Positions 20,922 through 29,213 of a stretch of 40,814 nt of DNA are shown piece by piece. The position numbers were made by a program, and so were the translations under genes. This stretch comes from Gemmatimonadota bacterium (GTDB lineage Bacteria; Gemmatimonadota; Gemmatimonadetes; Gemmatimonadales; GWC2-71-9). The notes below the pieces were generated by a model, which saw only the letters and a list, made by a program, of their open reading frames with translations, had not been told where the DNA came from and searched no databases. The stretch's first letter is position 1, and each line of letters begins with the position of its first letter. The stretch lies in the NCBI GenBank assembly GCA_029262155.1, contig JAJCZW010000151.1, positions 1-40,814 on the forward strand, given 5' to 3'.

Positions 20922-22189
20922 TGCCTCGCCGAACCATCGAGTCACCGGTAACCTTTTCCGGTATCGGGCTTCACACGGGGGTCGTCTCGACGGTCCGGTT
21001 AACACCGGGCGATTCGCTGACGGGGATCCGGTTTCGCCGCACGGACCTCGTTCCGGCTGTCACGATTCCTGCCACGGTAGAACACGTCACCACGACAGAA
21101 CGCCGCACCGTCATCGGCTCCGGTGGTGCAGAGATCCACACCGTGGAACATCTCCTGTCCGCAGTCTTCGCTCATGATCTGGATGACTTGTTGATTGAGA
21201 TTGATGGTCCCGAGGTTCCCATTCTCGACGGATCCTTCGCGCCGTTGTGGGACCTTCTTCACGAAGCTGGGGTGAGAGAAAGCGCAGGTGAACCGCGAAC
21301 ATTCACCGTCGAGGAGGCGTTTGACGTTTCGGTTGGGGAAGCAGTCTACGCGGTTACCCCCAACCCCACACTTCGTCTTACCGCGACGATCGAGTGGGAT
21401 CACCCCCTCATTGGCTGCCAAAAGGGGAGTTTTGACATCCTTGGGGACTCCTTTCGAACCGACGTGGCCGATGCTCGAACCTTCGGGTTCACCCGCGAGC
21501 TTGATTCTCTTCGCGCCAAAGGCCTGCTGAAGGGAGCGTCGGTCGATACAGCCCTCGTGTTGGATGAAACAAGCCTTGTACATGGAAGTCTCCGCTTCTA
21601 CGACGAATTCTTGCGACACAAGGTAGGCGATATTCTCGGTGACCTTGGGCTTCTCGGTGGGCGCATCAAGGCCCATATTATCGCCACCCGTCCAAGTCAC
21701 CACGGGAATGTTGTTCTTGCCCGGCAGTTAGCCCGGCGCGCACGGTCTACAGGGGGAACCACGATGGATATCACTCAGATCACGGCCGTGCTCCCGCACC
21801 GCTTTCCCTTTCTCCTGGTGGACCGAATCCTCTCGGTCGGTAAGGACCATATCGTTGGCATCAAGAATGTGACGATCAACGAGCCGTTCTTCCAGGGTCA
21901 CTTTCCTGGACATCCCATCATGCCTGGCGTCCTGATCGTCGAGTCGATGGCCCAGGTCGGTGGGATGCTCGTGATGGAGATGGTCGACGATCCCTCGTCC
22001 AAGGTCGTGTACTTCATGGCTCTCGATGACGTCAAGTTTCGTCGACCCGTCGTCCCCGGTGATCAGTTACGCTGCGAAGTGACCTTGCTTCAAAACCGTG
22101 GCAAGACTTGTAAGATGCGGGGCGAAGCCTTTGTGGAAGGCCAATTGGTGTGTGAGGCCGTCATGATGGCACGAGTGGTCGATCGGTGA
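20921..22189 (+). CDS. lpxC/fabZ: Bifunctional LpxC deacetylase / FabZ (3R)-hydroxyacyl-ACP dehydratase
   Basis: Residues 1-~275 are LpxC, the zinc deacetylase committing UDP-3-O-acyl-GlcNAc to lipid [12 protein letters not shown] and [15 protein letters not shown] provide the zinc His/His/Asp ligands. Residues 282-422 are a complete FabZ, starting [21 protein letters not shown], with catalytic His in [12 protein letters not shown] and Glu in ESMAQVG. FabZ competes with lipid A synthesis for hydroxyacyl-ACP, so joining both enzymes may balance the two pathways. Such fusions are known in Bacteroidota and relatives. An internal ATG at 21764, preceded by AGGGGGA, could also yield separate FabZ. 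The next gene starts within its stop codon. Confidence 0.95.
   Translation: MPRRTIESPVTFSGIGLHTGVVSTVRLTPGDSLTGIRFRRTDLVPAVTIPATVEHVTTTERRTVIGSGGAEIHTVEHLLSAVFAHDLDDLLIEIDGPEVPILDGSFAPLWDLLHEAGVRESAGEPRTFTVEEAFDVSVGEAVYAVTPNPTLRLTATIEWDHPLIGCQKGSFDILGDSFRTDVADARTFGFTRELDSLRAKGLLKGASVDTALVLDETSLVHGSLRFYDEFLRHKVGDILGDLGLLGGRIKAHIIATRPSHHGNVVLARQLARRARSTGGTTMDITQITAVLPHRFPFLLVDRILSVGKDHIVGIKNVTINEPFFQGHFPGHPIMPGVLIVESMAQVGGMLVMEMVDDPSSKVVYFMALDDVKFRRPVVPGDQLRCEVTLLQNRGKTCKMRGEAFVEGQLVCEAVMMARVVDR
21751..21766 (+). promoter_or_regulatory. Possible internal translation start for free FabZ
   Basis: AGGGGGAACCACGATG places a purine-rich Shine-Dalgarno-like block about 6 nt before the ATG that begins the FabZ domain inside lpxC-fabZ. 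Use would give a 141-residue FabZ in addition to the fusion. The block may simply encode the linker (STGGTT). Confidence 0.4.
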
Positions 22190-22962
22190 GTACCCAGATT
22201 CACCCGACTGCCTTGGTTGATCCGACGGCTGCCCTCGGTCTCAACGTGACGCTGGGTCCGTGGACCATGGTGGGGCCAAGGGTTGTCGTGGGAGATCGGA
22301 GCGTCTTGGCCCCACGTGCCATCCTAGAGCAGAATGTCCATATCGGGCAGGACTGTGTTATTGGCGTGGGCAGTGTGATTGGTGGCGACCCGCAAGATCT
22401 CAAGTTTCAGGGGGAAGAGACCTGGGTGGAGATCGGATCCTCGACCACCATTCGTGAATATTCCACGATTAACCGTGGCACAGCTGCTTCCGGCACCACA
22501 ATCGTTGGGACCGGATGCCTGATCATGAGCTACGTCCATCTTGCCCATGACTGTCAGGTCGGGAACGGCGTCATTATCGCCAACGCGACACAGTGTGCTG
22601 GCCATGTCACGATTCACGACAAGGCCACTATCAGTGGCCTGTGTGCGCTCCACCAATTTGTGACCATTGGGCAACTTGCGTTTCTGGGTGGTTGTACCCG
22701 GGTCAACCAAGATGTCCCTCCGTTTGTGCGAGCGGTGGGTAGTCCCATGGAGATGTACGGCATCAATTCGCTCGGGATACAGCGTGCTGGGATTGCGAAG
22801 GAGGTTCTTGTTGCGCTCAAGACGGCCTACCGTACCTGCTTCAATGCGGGTCTCCCGCTGACACAAGCCATCGAGCGGGCCCGCCAGCCGATTCCCCGGC
22901 CACCGGAGGTCGAGCAGTTTCTCGGGTTTCTTGAGAATGCGGGGCGCGGCATTCCAGCGTGA
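22186..22962 (+). CDS. lpxA: Acyl-ACP--UDP-N-acetylglucosamine O-acyltransferase LpxA
   Basis: LpxA performs the first lipid A step, transferring a hydroxyacyl chain to UDP-GlcNAc. The 258-residue protein is built of hexapeptide repeats with a helical C-terminus (about 190-258). [11 protein letters not shown] contains the active-site histidines, and [12 protein letters not shown] and [12 protein letters not shown] are family signatures. The GTG overlaps the lpxC-fabZ stop (GTGA), and its stop overlaps the next GTG in the same way. Confidence 0.95.
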   Translation: MSTQIHPTALVDPTAALGLNVTLGPWTMVGPRVVVGDRSVLAPRAILEQNVHIGQDCVIGVGSVIGGDPQDLKFQGEETWVEIGSSTTIREYSTINRGTAASGTTIVGTGCLIMSYVHLAHDCQVGNGVIIANATQCAGHVTIHDKATISGLCALHQFVTIGQLAFLGGCTRVNQDVPPFVRAVGSPMEMYGINSLGIQRAGIAKEVLVALKTAYRTCFNAGLPLTQAIERARQPIPRPPEVEQFLGFLENAGRGIPA

Positions 22963-23927
22963 GTGTTCCCTTACCCATCGGCGTTGTCGGTGTCGGGAGC
23001 GTCGGACGTCACCATCTCCGACACCTATGCCGAGATCGGGACGCCCGTGTCGTTGGGCTGTATGATCAGAGTCCGAATCGGGCCCAGCAGGTTGCGGACA
23101 CCTTCGGCGTTCGCGCGTTTGATGACCTCGACAGCCTCCTCGCACAGGTTGAAGCGGTGACGATCGCGGTGCCGACCGGGGCACACGCCACGGTCGGCTG
23201 CCAAGCGCTCGAACACCACGTCGCCGTCCTCATCGAAAAGCCTCTGGCCGGAACCCTTCTGGACGCCGATCTTCTCCTGTCGACCGCGACAACCCACCAT
23301 ACCTTCCTCCAAGTCGGCCACGTGGAGCGATTCAACCGGGCCGTCCGAGCGGTAATCCCCTATCTCCAAGATCCGCTTTACCTGGAGAGCTCTCGGCTGG
23401 CGCCCTTTCAGCCGCGTGGCATCGACGTTCCCGTCATCTTGGATCTCATGATCCACGATCTGGACTTGATGCTGTACCTCACCGGGGCACGGGGCGTCTC
23501 CCTGGTTCGCGGAAACGGTATGGCAATCCTCTCCCCCCTCATTGATGTCGCCAATGCCTGGGTCGAGTTCGACCACGGCACGGTGGCCTTTGCGAGTACC
23601 TCCCGCCTTTCACACTCGCGGGTCAGGAAACTCAGGATCTGGCAGCCCTCCGGGTACTTTTCGCTCGACCTCGCCGAGGGATCCGCCCACTTTACCCGGC
23701 GTCCATCGGGTGCTTGTGAAGGAGATACCGGATGGTTGGGGCAGGCCGTGCTGGAGCAAATTCATCTCGAAGTGCGCCAGGAGGATGCGTTACGCTTGGA
23801 ACTCGAGAGCTTCGTCTGTGCGGTCCGCGGGGGTAGCGACCCCGTGGTCACCGGAGAAGAGGGAAGGGCGGCTTTGGATTTGGCGCTGCAGGTCTCGGAT
23901 GCCATTGCGGCAGCTCGAACGGCGTGA
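22959..23927 (+). CDS. Gfo/Idh/MocA-family oxidoreductase in the lipid A cluster
   Basis: The 322-residue protein has an N-terminal Rossmann fold (GVVGVGSVGRHHLRHL, about 9-24) and the family EKP motif (VLIEKPLAG, about 92-100). A C-terminal substrate domain contains DLMIHDLDL. It is probably an NAD(P)-dependent sugar dehydrogenase. Its place between lpxA and lpxB suggests a UDP-sugar substrate. In Acidithiobacillus and Leptospira, GnnA of this superfamily oxidises UDP-GlcNAc at C3 so that GnnB can make the 3-amino sugar. No gnnB-like aminotransferase is in this window, so that role is only a possibility. The GTG overlaps the lpxA stop. Confidence 0.82.
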   Translation: MSVPLPIGVVGVGSVGRHHLRHLCRDRDARVVGLYDQSPNRAQQVADTFGVRAFDDLDSLLAQVEAVTIAVPTGAHATVGCQALEHHVAVLIEKPLAGTLLDADLLLSTATTHHTFLQVGHVERFNRAVRAVIPYLQDPLYLESSRLAPFQPRGIDVPVILDLMIHDLDLMLYLTGARGVSLVRGNGMAILSPLIDVANAWVEFDHGTVAFASTSRLSHSRVRKLRIWQPSGYFSLDLAEGSAHFTRRPSGACEGDTGWLGQAVLEQIHLEVRQEDALRLELESFVCAVRGGSDPVVTGEEGRAALDLALQVSDAIAAARTA

Positions 23928-23936
23928 GGCGCGGCC

Positions 23937-25043
23937 GTGAACCTGTATGTGAGTGCTGGTGAACCGTCCGGAGACGCCCATGCCGCCGCCGTCGTGCGTG
24001 CTTTGCGTCATCAGGTAAACGAGCGGTTGCGCGTCGACGCCCTGGGGGGGGAACGGCTGGCGGCGGCCGGAGCGCACCTCCTGGACCGGACGGAAGATTT
24101 CAGCGTGCTGGGGTTTACCGAAGTGCTCACTTCGCTTCCACGCCATCTGAACCTGCTACGACGACTGCGCCGAAGGTTTCGGGCTGGGGTCTACGATCTA
24201 GTCCTTCTTGTCGACTATCCTGGTTATCATCTCCGGGTCGCCGCGGCAGCAAAGCAAGCCGGGGTCCCCGTGCTCTACTACATCGCGCCACAATTGTGGG
24301 CGTGGCGGCCGGGACGGGCAGCGCAACTCAAGACGGTGATCAACCGGTTAGCGGTCATTCTCCCGTTTGAGAAACCGTATTTTGCAGCACGGGGGATTGC
24401 GGCGGACTTTGTCGGCCACCCATTGATGGACCGGGGAACACCTCCTACCCGGGCCGCAGCGCGGACCGCCCTTGGTATTCCACTAAACGCAACCGTGCTT
24501 GCCATTCTTCCTGGTAGTCGCCCTCAGGAAATCGCCCGCTTGTGGCCCCCCTTCCGAGACACCGGCAAGCAGCTCTTGGCCCAGGGCACTTGCGACCACG
24601 TTGTCGTGGCTTGTAGGCCCGGTCTCGCCTACGCAGGAGCGTCATCATTCCTGTTCGATGATCGCGTCTCAACGGTTCTCGCCGCGGCCGATGCAGCGCT
24701 CGTGAAATCCGGGACATCGACCCTCGAGGCCGCCGTGACGGATACCCCGATGGTCGTGGGGTATCGGGTCGGGCGGGTCACAGGCTTCTTGGCCCAGAGC
24801 ATGGTACAGGTGCCGTGGATCAGCCTCGTGAACCTGATCGCGGATTTGCCGCTGGTCCCGGAATTCACCCAGGCGGGGGTCACGCCAGACCGCCTCTCCC
24901 GAGCACTGACACCTCTGTTGGATTACGATTCTCGTGAAACGAGGGTGCAGCGTGCCGGCCTCGCTGTCGTCCGGGAACGTCTCGGTGGACCTGGAGCCGC
25001 AGGGCGCGTGGCCGACATTGCGTTGACGATGATGACGCGATGA
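23937..25043 (+). CDS. lpxB: Lipid-A-disaccharide synthase LpxB
   Basis: LpxB condenses UDP-diacylglucosamine with lipid X to form the lipid A disaccharide, at the inner membrane's cytoplasmic face. The 368-residue protein has the family signatures VSAGEPSGDAHAAAV near the N-terminus, LVDYPGYHLRVA, YYIAPQLWAWRPGR, FVGHPLMD and ILPGSRPQEI. KSGTSTLEAAVTDTPMVVGYR forms part of the nucleotide-binding half of the GT-B fold. The GTG start is 9 nt after the oxidoreductase stop. The ATG of the next gene overlaps its stop (ATGA). Confidence 0.95.
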   Translation: MNLYVSAGEPSGDAHAAAVVRALRHQVNERLRVDALGGERLAAAGAHLLDRTEDFSVLGFTEVLTSLPRHLNLLRRLRRRFRAGVYDLVLLVDYPGYHLRVAAAAKQAGVPVLYYIAPQLWAWRPGRAAQLKTVINRLAVILPFEKPYFAARGIAADFVGHPLMDRGTPPTRAAARTALGIPLNATVLAILPGSRPQEIARLWPPFRDTGKQLLAQGTCDHVVVACRPGLAYAGASSFLFDDRVSTVLAAADAALVKSGTSTLEAAVTDTPMVVGYRVGRVTGFLAQSMVQVPWISLVNLIADLPLVPEFTQAGVTPDRLSRALTPLLDYDSRETRVQRAGLAVVRERLGGPGAAGRVADIALTMMTR

Positions 25044-25654
25044 AGGTACCTACACCAGTAGTGCATTATGCCGCCGGCCCGGCGTTGCGAGCCCTCATGG
25101 GGACCTGGCGATGGTCGGTGGTCGGCCAGGAACACTACAACGCGGTCCAGGGAGGACCGTTCGTCCTGCTCTGCTGGCATGAAGCGCTTTTGCCACTCCT
25201 CTGGTATCATCGGGCACAGGGGATTACCATCGTCGTCAGCGAGGCCCGTGACGGAACGTACCTAGCGGATTTTGCCAGAGGGATCGGGTACGATTTGATA
25301 CGTGGCAGCTCGTCTCAAGGAGGCGTTCGGGTGCTGCGCTCCGCGATCAGAACTCTTAATGCAGGGCGGCCTGTGGCCTTTACCCCCGATGGTCCGAGAG
25401 GACCACGACGTCAACTCAAGCTTGGTGTGTTGCGAGCCGCCCAGCAGGCCGGGGTCCCGGTACTTCCGCTCCATTGTGTTCCCAAGCCCACCTGGAGGCT
25501 CAAGAGTTGGGACCGTCTGGTTGTCCCCAGGCCATTTGCCAGAGTGGAAGTACGGTACGGTGCTGCCTTCCTCGTCCCCCCTGGGTCGGCTGGCCTCCGT
25601 CAGGCTGCTCTCGTCACCGACGAGCGTCTCTGCACGATCGTAGAGGCCGCCTAG
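25040..25654 (+). CDS. DUF374-family lysophospholipid acyltransferase-like protein, LpxJ-like
   Basis: The 204-residue protein matches the DUF374 group of acyltransferases: LLCWHEALLPLLWYH, VSEARDGTYLA, RGSSSQGGVRVLR and the acidic/Pro motif FTPDGPRGPRRQLK. LpxJ of Campylobacter and Helicobacter, a late lipid A acyltransferase, belongs to this family. The position between lpxB and lpxK supports addition of a secondary acyl chain to the lipid A precursor. No LpxL/HtrB-type gene is in the window. The start overlaps lpxB (ATGA) and the stop overlaps lpxK (TAGTG). Confidence 0.8.
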   Translation: MKVPTPVVHYAAGPALRALMGTWRWSVVGQEHYNAVQGGPFVLLCWHEALLPLLWYHRAQGITIVVSEARDGTYLADFARGIGYDLIRGSSSQGGVRVLRSAIRTLNAGRPVAFTPDGPRGPRRQLKLGVLRAAQQAGVPVLPLHCVPKPTWRLKSWDRLVVPRPFARVEVRYGAAFLVPPGSAGLRQAALVTDERLCTIVEAA

Positions 25655-26685
25655 TGCGACGGGGAGGAGGACACCGCGCCCTCCGTTGGTTGTGGACCAG
25701 TCGGCGGGTGGACGCCCGACTGGCACGGATGGCTCTGCTCCCCGCGGCCGGACTCTGGGAAGCCGCCATGCACGCCCGAGTCGCTGCCTTTCGTTACCAT
25801 TGGCTCGCCACCCGTGAACTTCCCCTCCCAAGCGTCGCGGTGGGGAATCTTTCGGTCGGGGGATCGGGGAAGACGCCAATCGCGAGTTGGATCGCCCAGC
25901 ATTATGTGCGACGAGGCTTGACCCCCGGGATTCTGCTTCGCCCCTACAAGAGTGAGGATGAGGCTGGAGTGCACACCCATGATGTTCCTTCGGCCATCGT
26001 GATTGCCGATGAGGATCGGGTGCGAGGGGCGGCGCTCGCCATGACACGTGGAGCGGAGGTGTTGGTTTTGGACGACGCCTATCAGCGACTCGATATCTGG
26101 CGAGACTGGAACATCCTCCTCATTGCTGCGGAGACGAGCCGTGCCGTCCGGTGGCCACTCCCCGCAGGGCCGTGGCGAGAACGGTGGTCTGCTATCAAGC
26201 GAGCCGACGCGGTGATCATCACGCGGAAACGGGCCGACCCTGACATCGCCGCGGCCCTCGCCGCAGATTGCGCAGCACGGATCGATGGTCCGGTGGCGGT
26301 CGTGCACCTCCATCTGTTCCAACTCCGCGGATTGGTTACAAATACTCCGATGGATGCGGTTGCGTTGCACGGTAAGAAGGTGGTGGCGGCCACCGCGATT
26401 GCCGATCCAGAAGCATTCCTGACCCAAGTCAAGGCGACTGGTGCCCAGGTCCAAGTGGCCACCTGGGCGAATCACCATGCGTTTCGAGACGAGGATGTGG
26501 CTTGGTTGGCCAAGGCCGCCCGAAAAGCTGATTATGTCGTTCTCACCCAGAAGGATGCAGTGAAGCTCCGGAATCGTTGGCCCGCCTCGATCCCGGAACC
26601 GTTGGTCGCTGTCCTCGACCCCGCGTGGGAGTCGGGGGAGGCGGAAATCACGCAAGGCCTGGACGCGGTCGTCGCGTCCCTCTAA
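25654..26685 (+). CDS. lpxK: Tetraacyldisaccharide 4'-kinase LpxK
   Basis: LpxK phosphorylates the 4' position of the lipid A disaccharide. With the GTG at 25654 the protein has 343 residues, typical for the family. The N-terminal amphipathic/hydrophobic segment ([11 protein letters not shown] through [12 protein letters not shown]) acts in membrane contact. The P-loop is [15 protein letters not shown], and [21 protein letters not shown] matches the DDGFQH region, though the usual Gly-Phe-Gln-His reads Ala-Tyr-Gln-Arg. [13 protein letters not shown] is a family C-terminal signature. The frame stays open upstream, but the start overlapping the previous stop fits the neighbouring junctions. Confidence 0.92.
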   Translation: MRRGGGHRALRWLWTSRRVDARLARMALLPAAGLWEAAMHARVAAFRYHWLATRELPLPSVAVGNLSVGGSGKTPIASWIAQHYVRRGLTPGILLRPYKSEDEAGVHTHDVPSAIVIADEDRVRGAALAMTRGAEVLVLDDAYQRLDIWRDWNILLIAAETSRAVRWPLPAGPWRERWSAIKRADAVIITRKRADPDIAAALAADCAARIDGPVAVVHLHLFQLRGLVTNTPMDAVALHGKKVVAATAIADPEAFLTQVKATGAQVQVATWANHHAFRDEDVAWLAKAARKADYVVLTQKDAVKLRNRWPASIPEPLVAVLDPAWESGEAEITQGLDAVVASL

Positions 26686-26711
26686 CCCCCATTGGGAGAT
26701 CTGGACCCACT

Positions 26712-28022
26712 ATGTCAACGGGATCTGGCCTCGATTCGAGGCCTATCATTCGACCAGATCGCGATCTGCGGTTCGCCCACGAAGAGCACCCGCTGGAGGC
26801 CCTCATGTCGCGGTTCGATTACGCGGCAGAGCGCCTTCATCTCGATCCCGGTCTCTACAAGGTACTGCGGAATCCCGAGCATCAGGTCATCGTCTCGGTT
26901 CCGGTGCTGTTGGATTCGGGAGAGACGGAGGTGTACACCGGCTACCGGGTGATCTACAACTCCTCACGTGGGCCGGGCAAGGGCGGCATCCGCTTCCGCC
27001 CAGATGTCACTCTCGACGAGGTAACAGCCCTTGCCGCGTGGATGACGTGGAAGTGTGCCGTGGTCAACATTCCATTTGGTGGTGCCAAAGGAGGGGTGGT
27101 CTGTGATCCCAGCACGATGTCGGTAGGAGAACTGGAGCGGCTGACCCGACGGTACACGTCAGGCATCATTGACAAGCTGGGCCCCGACTCAGATGTTCCC
27201 GCGCCGGACGTCAACACGAATGAGCGGATCATGGCGTGGATTATGGATACGTACTCCATGCACAAACGCCATACGGTCAACGCGGTTGTCACCGGGAAAC
27301 CAATCACGATGGGAGGATCGCTCGGACGCCGTGAGGCGACCGGGAGGGGCTGTATGATTGTGACCCGGGCCGCGTTGTCTCGGCTCGGCATCCCCCTCCA
27401 GGGGGCCCGTGCCGTGGTGCAAGGGTTTGGCAATGTGGGATCCATCGCCGCCCAGATGATGCACGAGCAAGGAATGTCGATCCACGCAGTCAGCGACCAC
27501 ACTGGGGGGATTATTAATGAGAAGGGGCTCGACGTGACGGGAGTCATGGCGTGGCTCAAAGAACACCGCGTCCTAGAGGGATATCCCAACGCCGATTCCA
27601 TCTCCAATGAAGACCTCATGGAGCTTGAGTGCGATGTCCTCGTTCCGGCGGCCCTGGAGCACGTGATCACGATGAAGAATGCTGAGCGAATCAAGGCCCG
27701 CGTGATCTGTGAGGGAGCCAACGGCCCGACGTCGGCCCGCGCAGACAAGATCTTGGATGCGAAGGGAGTGTTCGTTATTCCCGACATTCTTGCCAATGCG
27801 GGTGGCGTTACCGTGAGCTACTTCGAATGGGTACAGGATCGGGGTGGATATTTCTGGGACGAGGACACGGTCAATGAGCGCTTAGAGAAAATCATGGAGC
27901 GGTCCTTTCACGAGGTGTGCACCATGGCGGAGCAGCATGGCGTCAGTCTCCGCATCGCAAGCTACATGCTTGCCATTGAGCGGGTAGCCGCCGTGCACCG
28001 ACTCCGAGGAATGTACGCCTAA
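26712..28022 (+). CDS. Glu/Leu/Phe/Val-family dehydrogenase, probably glutamate dehydrogenase
   Basis: The 436-residue enzyme of the Glu/Leu/Phe/Val dehydrogenase family interconverts glutamate and 2-oxoglutarate plus ammonia. The substrate domain has [13 protein letters not shown] and the catalytic-lysine region [15 protein letters not shown], followed by [17 protein letters not shown]. The Rossmann domain has [13 protein letters not shown]. These favour glutamate as substrate, but cofactor choice is not clear by eye. GGGAG precedes the start at 26694-26698. The gap to lpxK is 26 nt. The stop shares a base with the rlmH start (TAATG). Confidence 0.92.
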   Translation: MSTGSGLDSRPIIRPDRDLRFAHEEHPLEALMSRFDYAAERLHLDPGLYKVLRNPEHQVIVSVPVLLDSGETEVYTGYRVIYNSSRGPGKGGIRFRPDVTLDEVTALAAWMTWKCAVVNIPFGGAKGGVVCDPSTMSVGELERLTRRYTSGIIDKLGPDSDVPAPDVNTNERIMAWIMDTYSMHKRHTVNAVVTGKPITMGGSLGRREATGRGCMIVTRAALSRLGIPLQGARAVVQGFGNVGSIAAQMMHEQGMSIHAVSDHTGGIINEKGLDVTGVMAWLKEHRVLEGYPNADSISNEDLMELECDVLVPAALEHVITMKNAERIKARVICEGANGPTSARADKILDAKGVFVIPDILANAGGVTVSYFEWVQDRGGYFWDEDTVNERLEKIMERSFHEVCTMAEQHGVSLRIASYMLAIERVAAVHRLRGMYA

Positions 28023-28486
28023 TGCGATTGAGGGTGGTGGCGGTGGGCCGCTTGCGGCCGGTCTACCGCGCCGTCAGTACGATCTATCGAGATCGCCTCC
28101 AGCGCTATATCTCGTTTGATGAAGTAGAGGTACGTGAGGCGAGCCGGGCCGGCTCGCCCGAGGTACAGCGGCGAGAGGAGGCAAAGCACGTCGCGGCGAA
28201 AATACCACCTCACGGCCTGATCGTCGCCCTCGCCCGGTCAGGAACCCAGTGGGAGTCTGTCGGATTAGCAACCCGGCTGGATCGTTGGATGCTGGGTGGA
28301 CGGCCGGTGGCCCTCCTTCTCGGCGGATCCACCGGACTCGACGAGAACCTCCTGGCACGTGCCGACCACCGCTGGAGCCTGGGTCGGCTCACTCTCCCTC
28401 ATGAACTGGCACGCGTGATCGTCCTTGAGCAATTATACCGCGCCTGCACCGTGCTCCACCACGAACCATACCATAAGGGACGGTAG
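28022..28486 (+). CDS. rlmH: 23S rRNA (pseudouridine1915-N3)-methyltransferase RlmH
   Basis: RlmH is a SPOUT-class SAM methyltransferase acting on pseudouridine 1915 in helix 69 of 23S rRNA on assembled 70S ribosomes. The 154-residue length is typical. The SAM-binding knot includes ALLLGGSTGLDENLL. LPHELARVIVLEQLYRACTVLHHEPYHKGR matches the conserved C-terminal end of the family. The ATG overlaps the dehydrogenase stop by one base. Confidence 0.93.
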   Translation: MRLRVVAVGRLRPVYRAVSTIYRDRLQRYISFDEVEVREASRAGSPEVQRREEAKHVAAKIPPHGLIVALARSGTQWESVGLATRLDRWMLGGRPVALLLGGSTGLDENLLARADHRWSLGRLTLPHELARVIVLEQLYRACTVLHHEPYHKGR

Positions 28487-28487
28487 C

Positions 28488-29213
28488 ATGACCGAATGGT
28501 ATACAGAGTGGTTCGGGGAGGAGTATCTAGCGCTTTATGCACATCGGGATAGTGAGGATGCCCAACAGCTCATCTCCCTCCTGAGACGGGTTTTGCCATG
28601 GGAGCGCACGTGGCGGGTCCTCGACGTGGGGTGTGGCCCCGGCCGGCACGCGGAAGTGCTTGCGCATCCGGGAGAGCGGCCGCCGGTTGGTGTCGATCTC
28701 TCCATGACGCTTCTCCGAAGGGCCCAACAGGTTTCGAACGGGCCACTCGTTCAGGCCGATATGCGCCTGCTGCCACTCCGAGCCGGCGCGTTCGACCTTA
28801 CTGTGAACCTCTTCACCAGTTTCGGATATTTCCAAAACGATGGTGAACACGTCGTCGCGTTGCGGGAGATGATACACACGGTGCGGCCCGGCGGGTGGTT
28901 CGTGTTGGACTACCTCAATCCGGCCGCGGTGAAGGAGGGACTGGTTGAAGATGAGACGACATCCATGAACGGGGAAGACGTTCGGATCCAGCGATCACTT
29001 GGCCCGGGCGAGGCCCATGTCATAAAGACCTTTCGCTTGGCCAACGGGAATCAATTCATGGAACGGGTGCGGCTCTTCACCGTACCAGACCTCGAAACAA
29101 TGATCACAGAGGCGGGGGCCGTCGTCCGTCACCACTTTGGTGATTACCTGGGTAGCGCCCCCGACCGAGCATCGCCGCGTTCCCTACTCCTGGCCGAACG
29201 GACATCATGCTGA
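28488..29213 (+). CDS. Class I SAM-dependent methyltransferase
   Basis: The 241-residue Rossmann-fold methyltransferase has motif I VLDVGCGPGRHAEVLA (about 45-60), an acidic motif II (VGVDLSMTLLRRA), motif III QADMRLLPL, and motif IV FDLTVNLFTSFGYF. The substrate is not identifiable; similar proteins are annotated only by domain. It starts 1 nt after rlmH, with AAGGGA at about 28475 as ribosome binding site. Its last 7 nt overlap bshC, so the two are probably translated together, which may hint at a thiol-related role (inference). Confidence 0.85.
   Translation: MTEWYTEWFGEEYLALYAHRDSEDAQQLISLLRRVLPWERTWRVLDVGCGPGRHAEVLAHPGERPPVGVDLSMTLLRRAQQVSNGPLVQADMRLLPLRAGAFDLTVNLFTSFGYFQNDGEHVVALREMIHTVRPGGWFVLDYLNPAAVKEGLVEDETTSMNGEDVRIQRSLGPGEAHVIKTFRLANGNQFMERVRLFTVPDLETMITEAGAVVRHHFGDYLGSAPDRASPRSLLLAERTSC

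Noticed and set aside
20022-21005. Long minus-strand frame of 327 codons over lpxD
   Set aside because: It is a mirror of the lpxD codon pattern in a GC-rich gene; no domain is recognisable and lpxD is certain.
25651-26655. Minus-strand frame of 334 codons over lpxK
   Set aside because: It lies fully antisense to lpxK, has low-complexity composition and no recognisable motif.
26577-26711. Longer glutamate dehydrogenase reaching back into lpxK
   Set aside because: The added residues read Arg/Gly-rich sequence from lpxK in another frame; the family N-terminus begins at the ATG at 26712.
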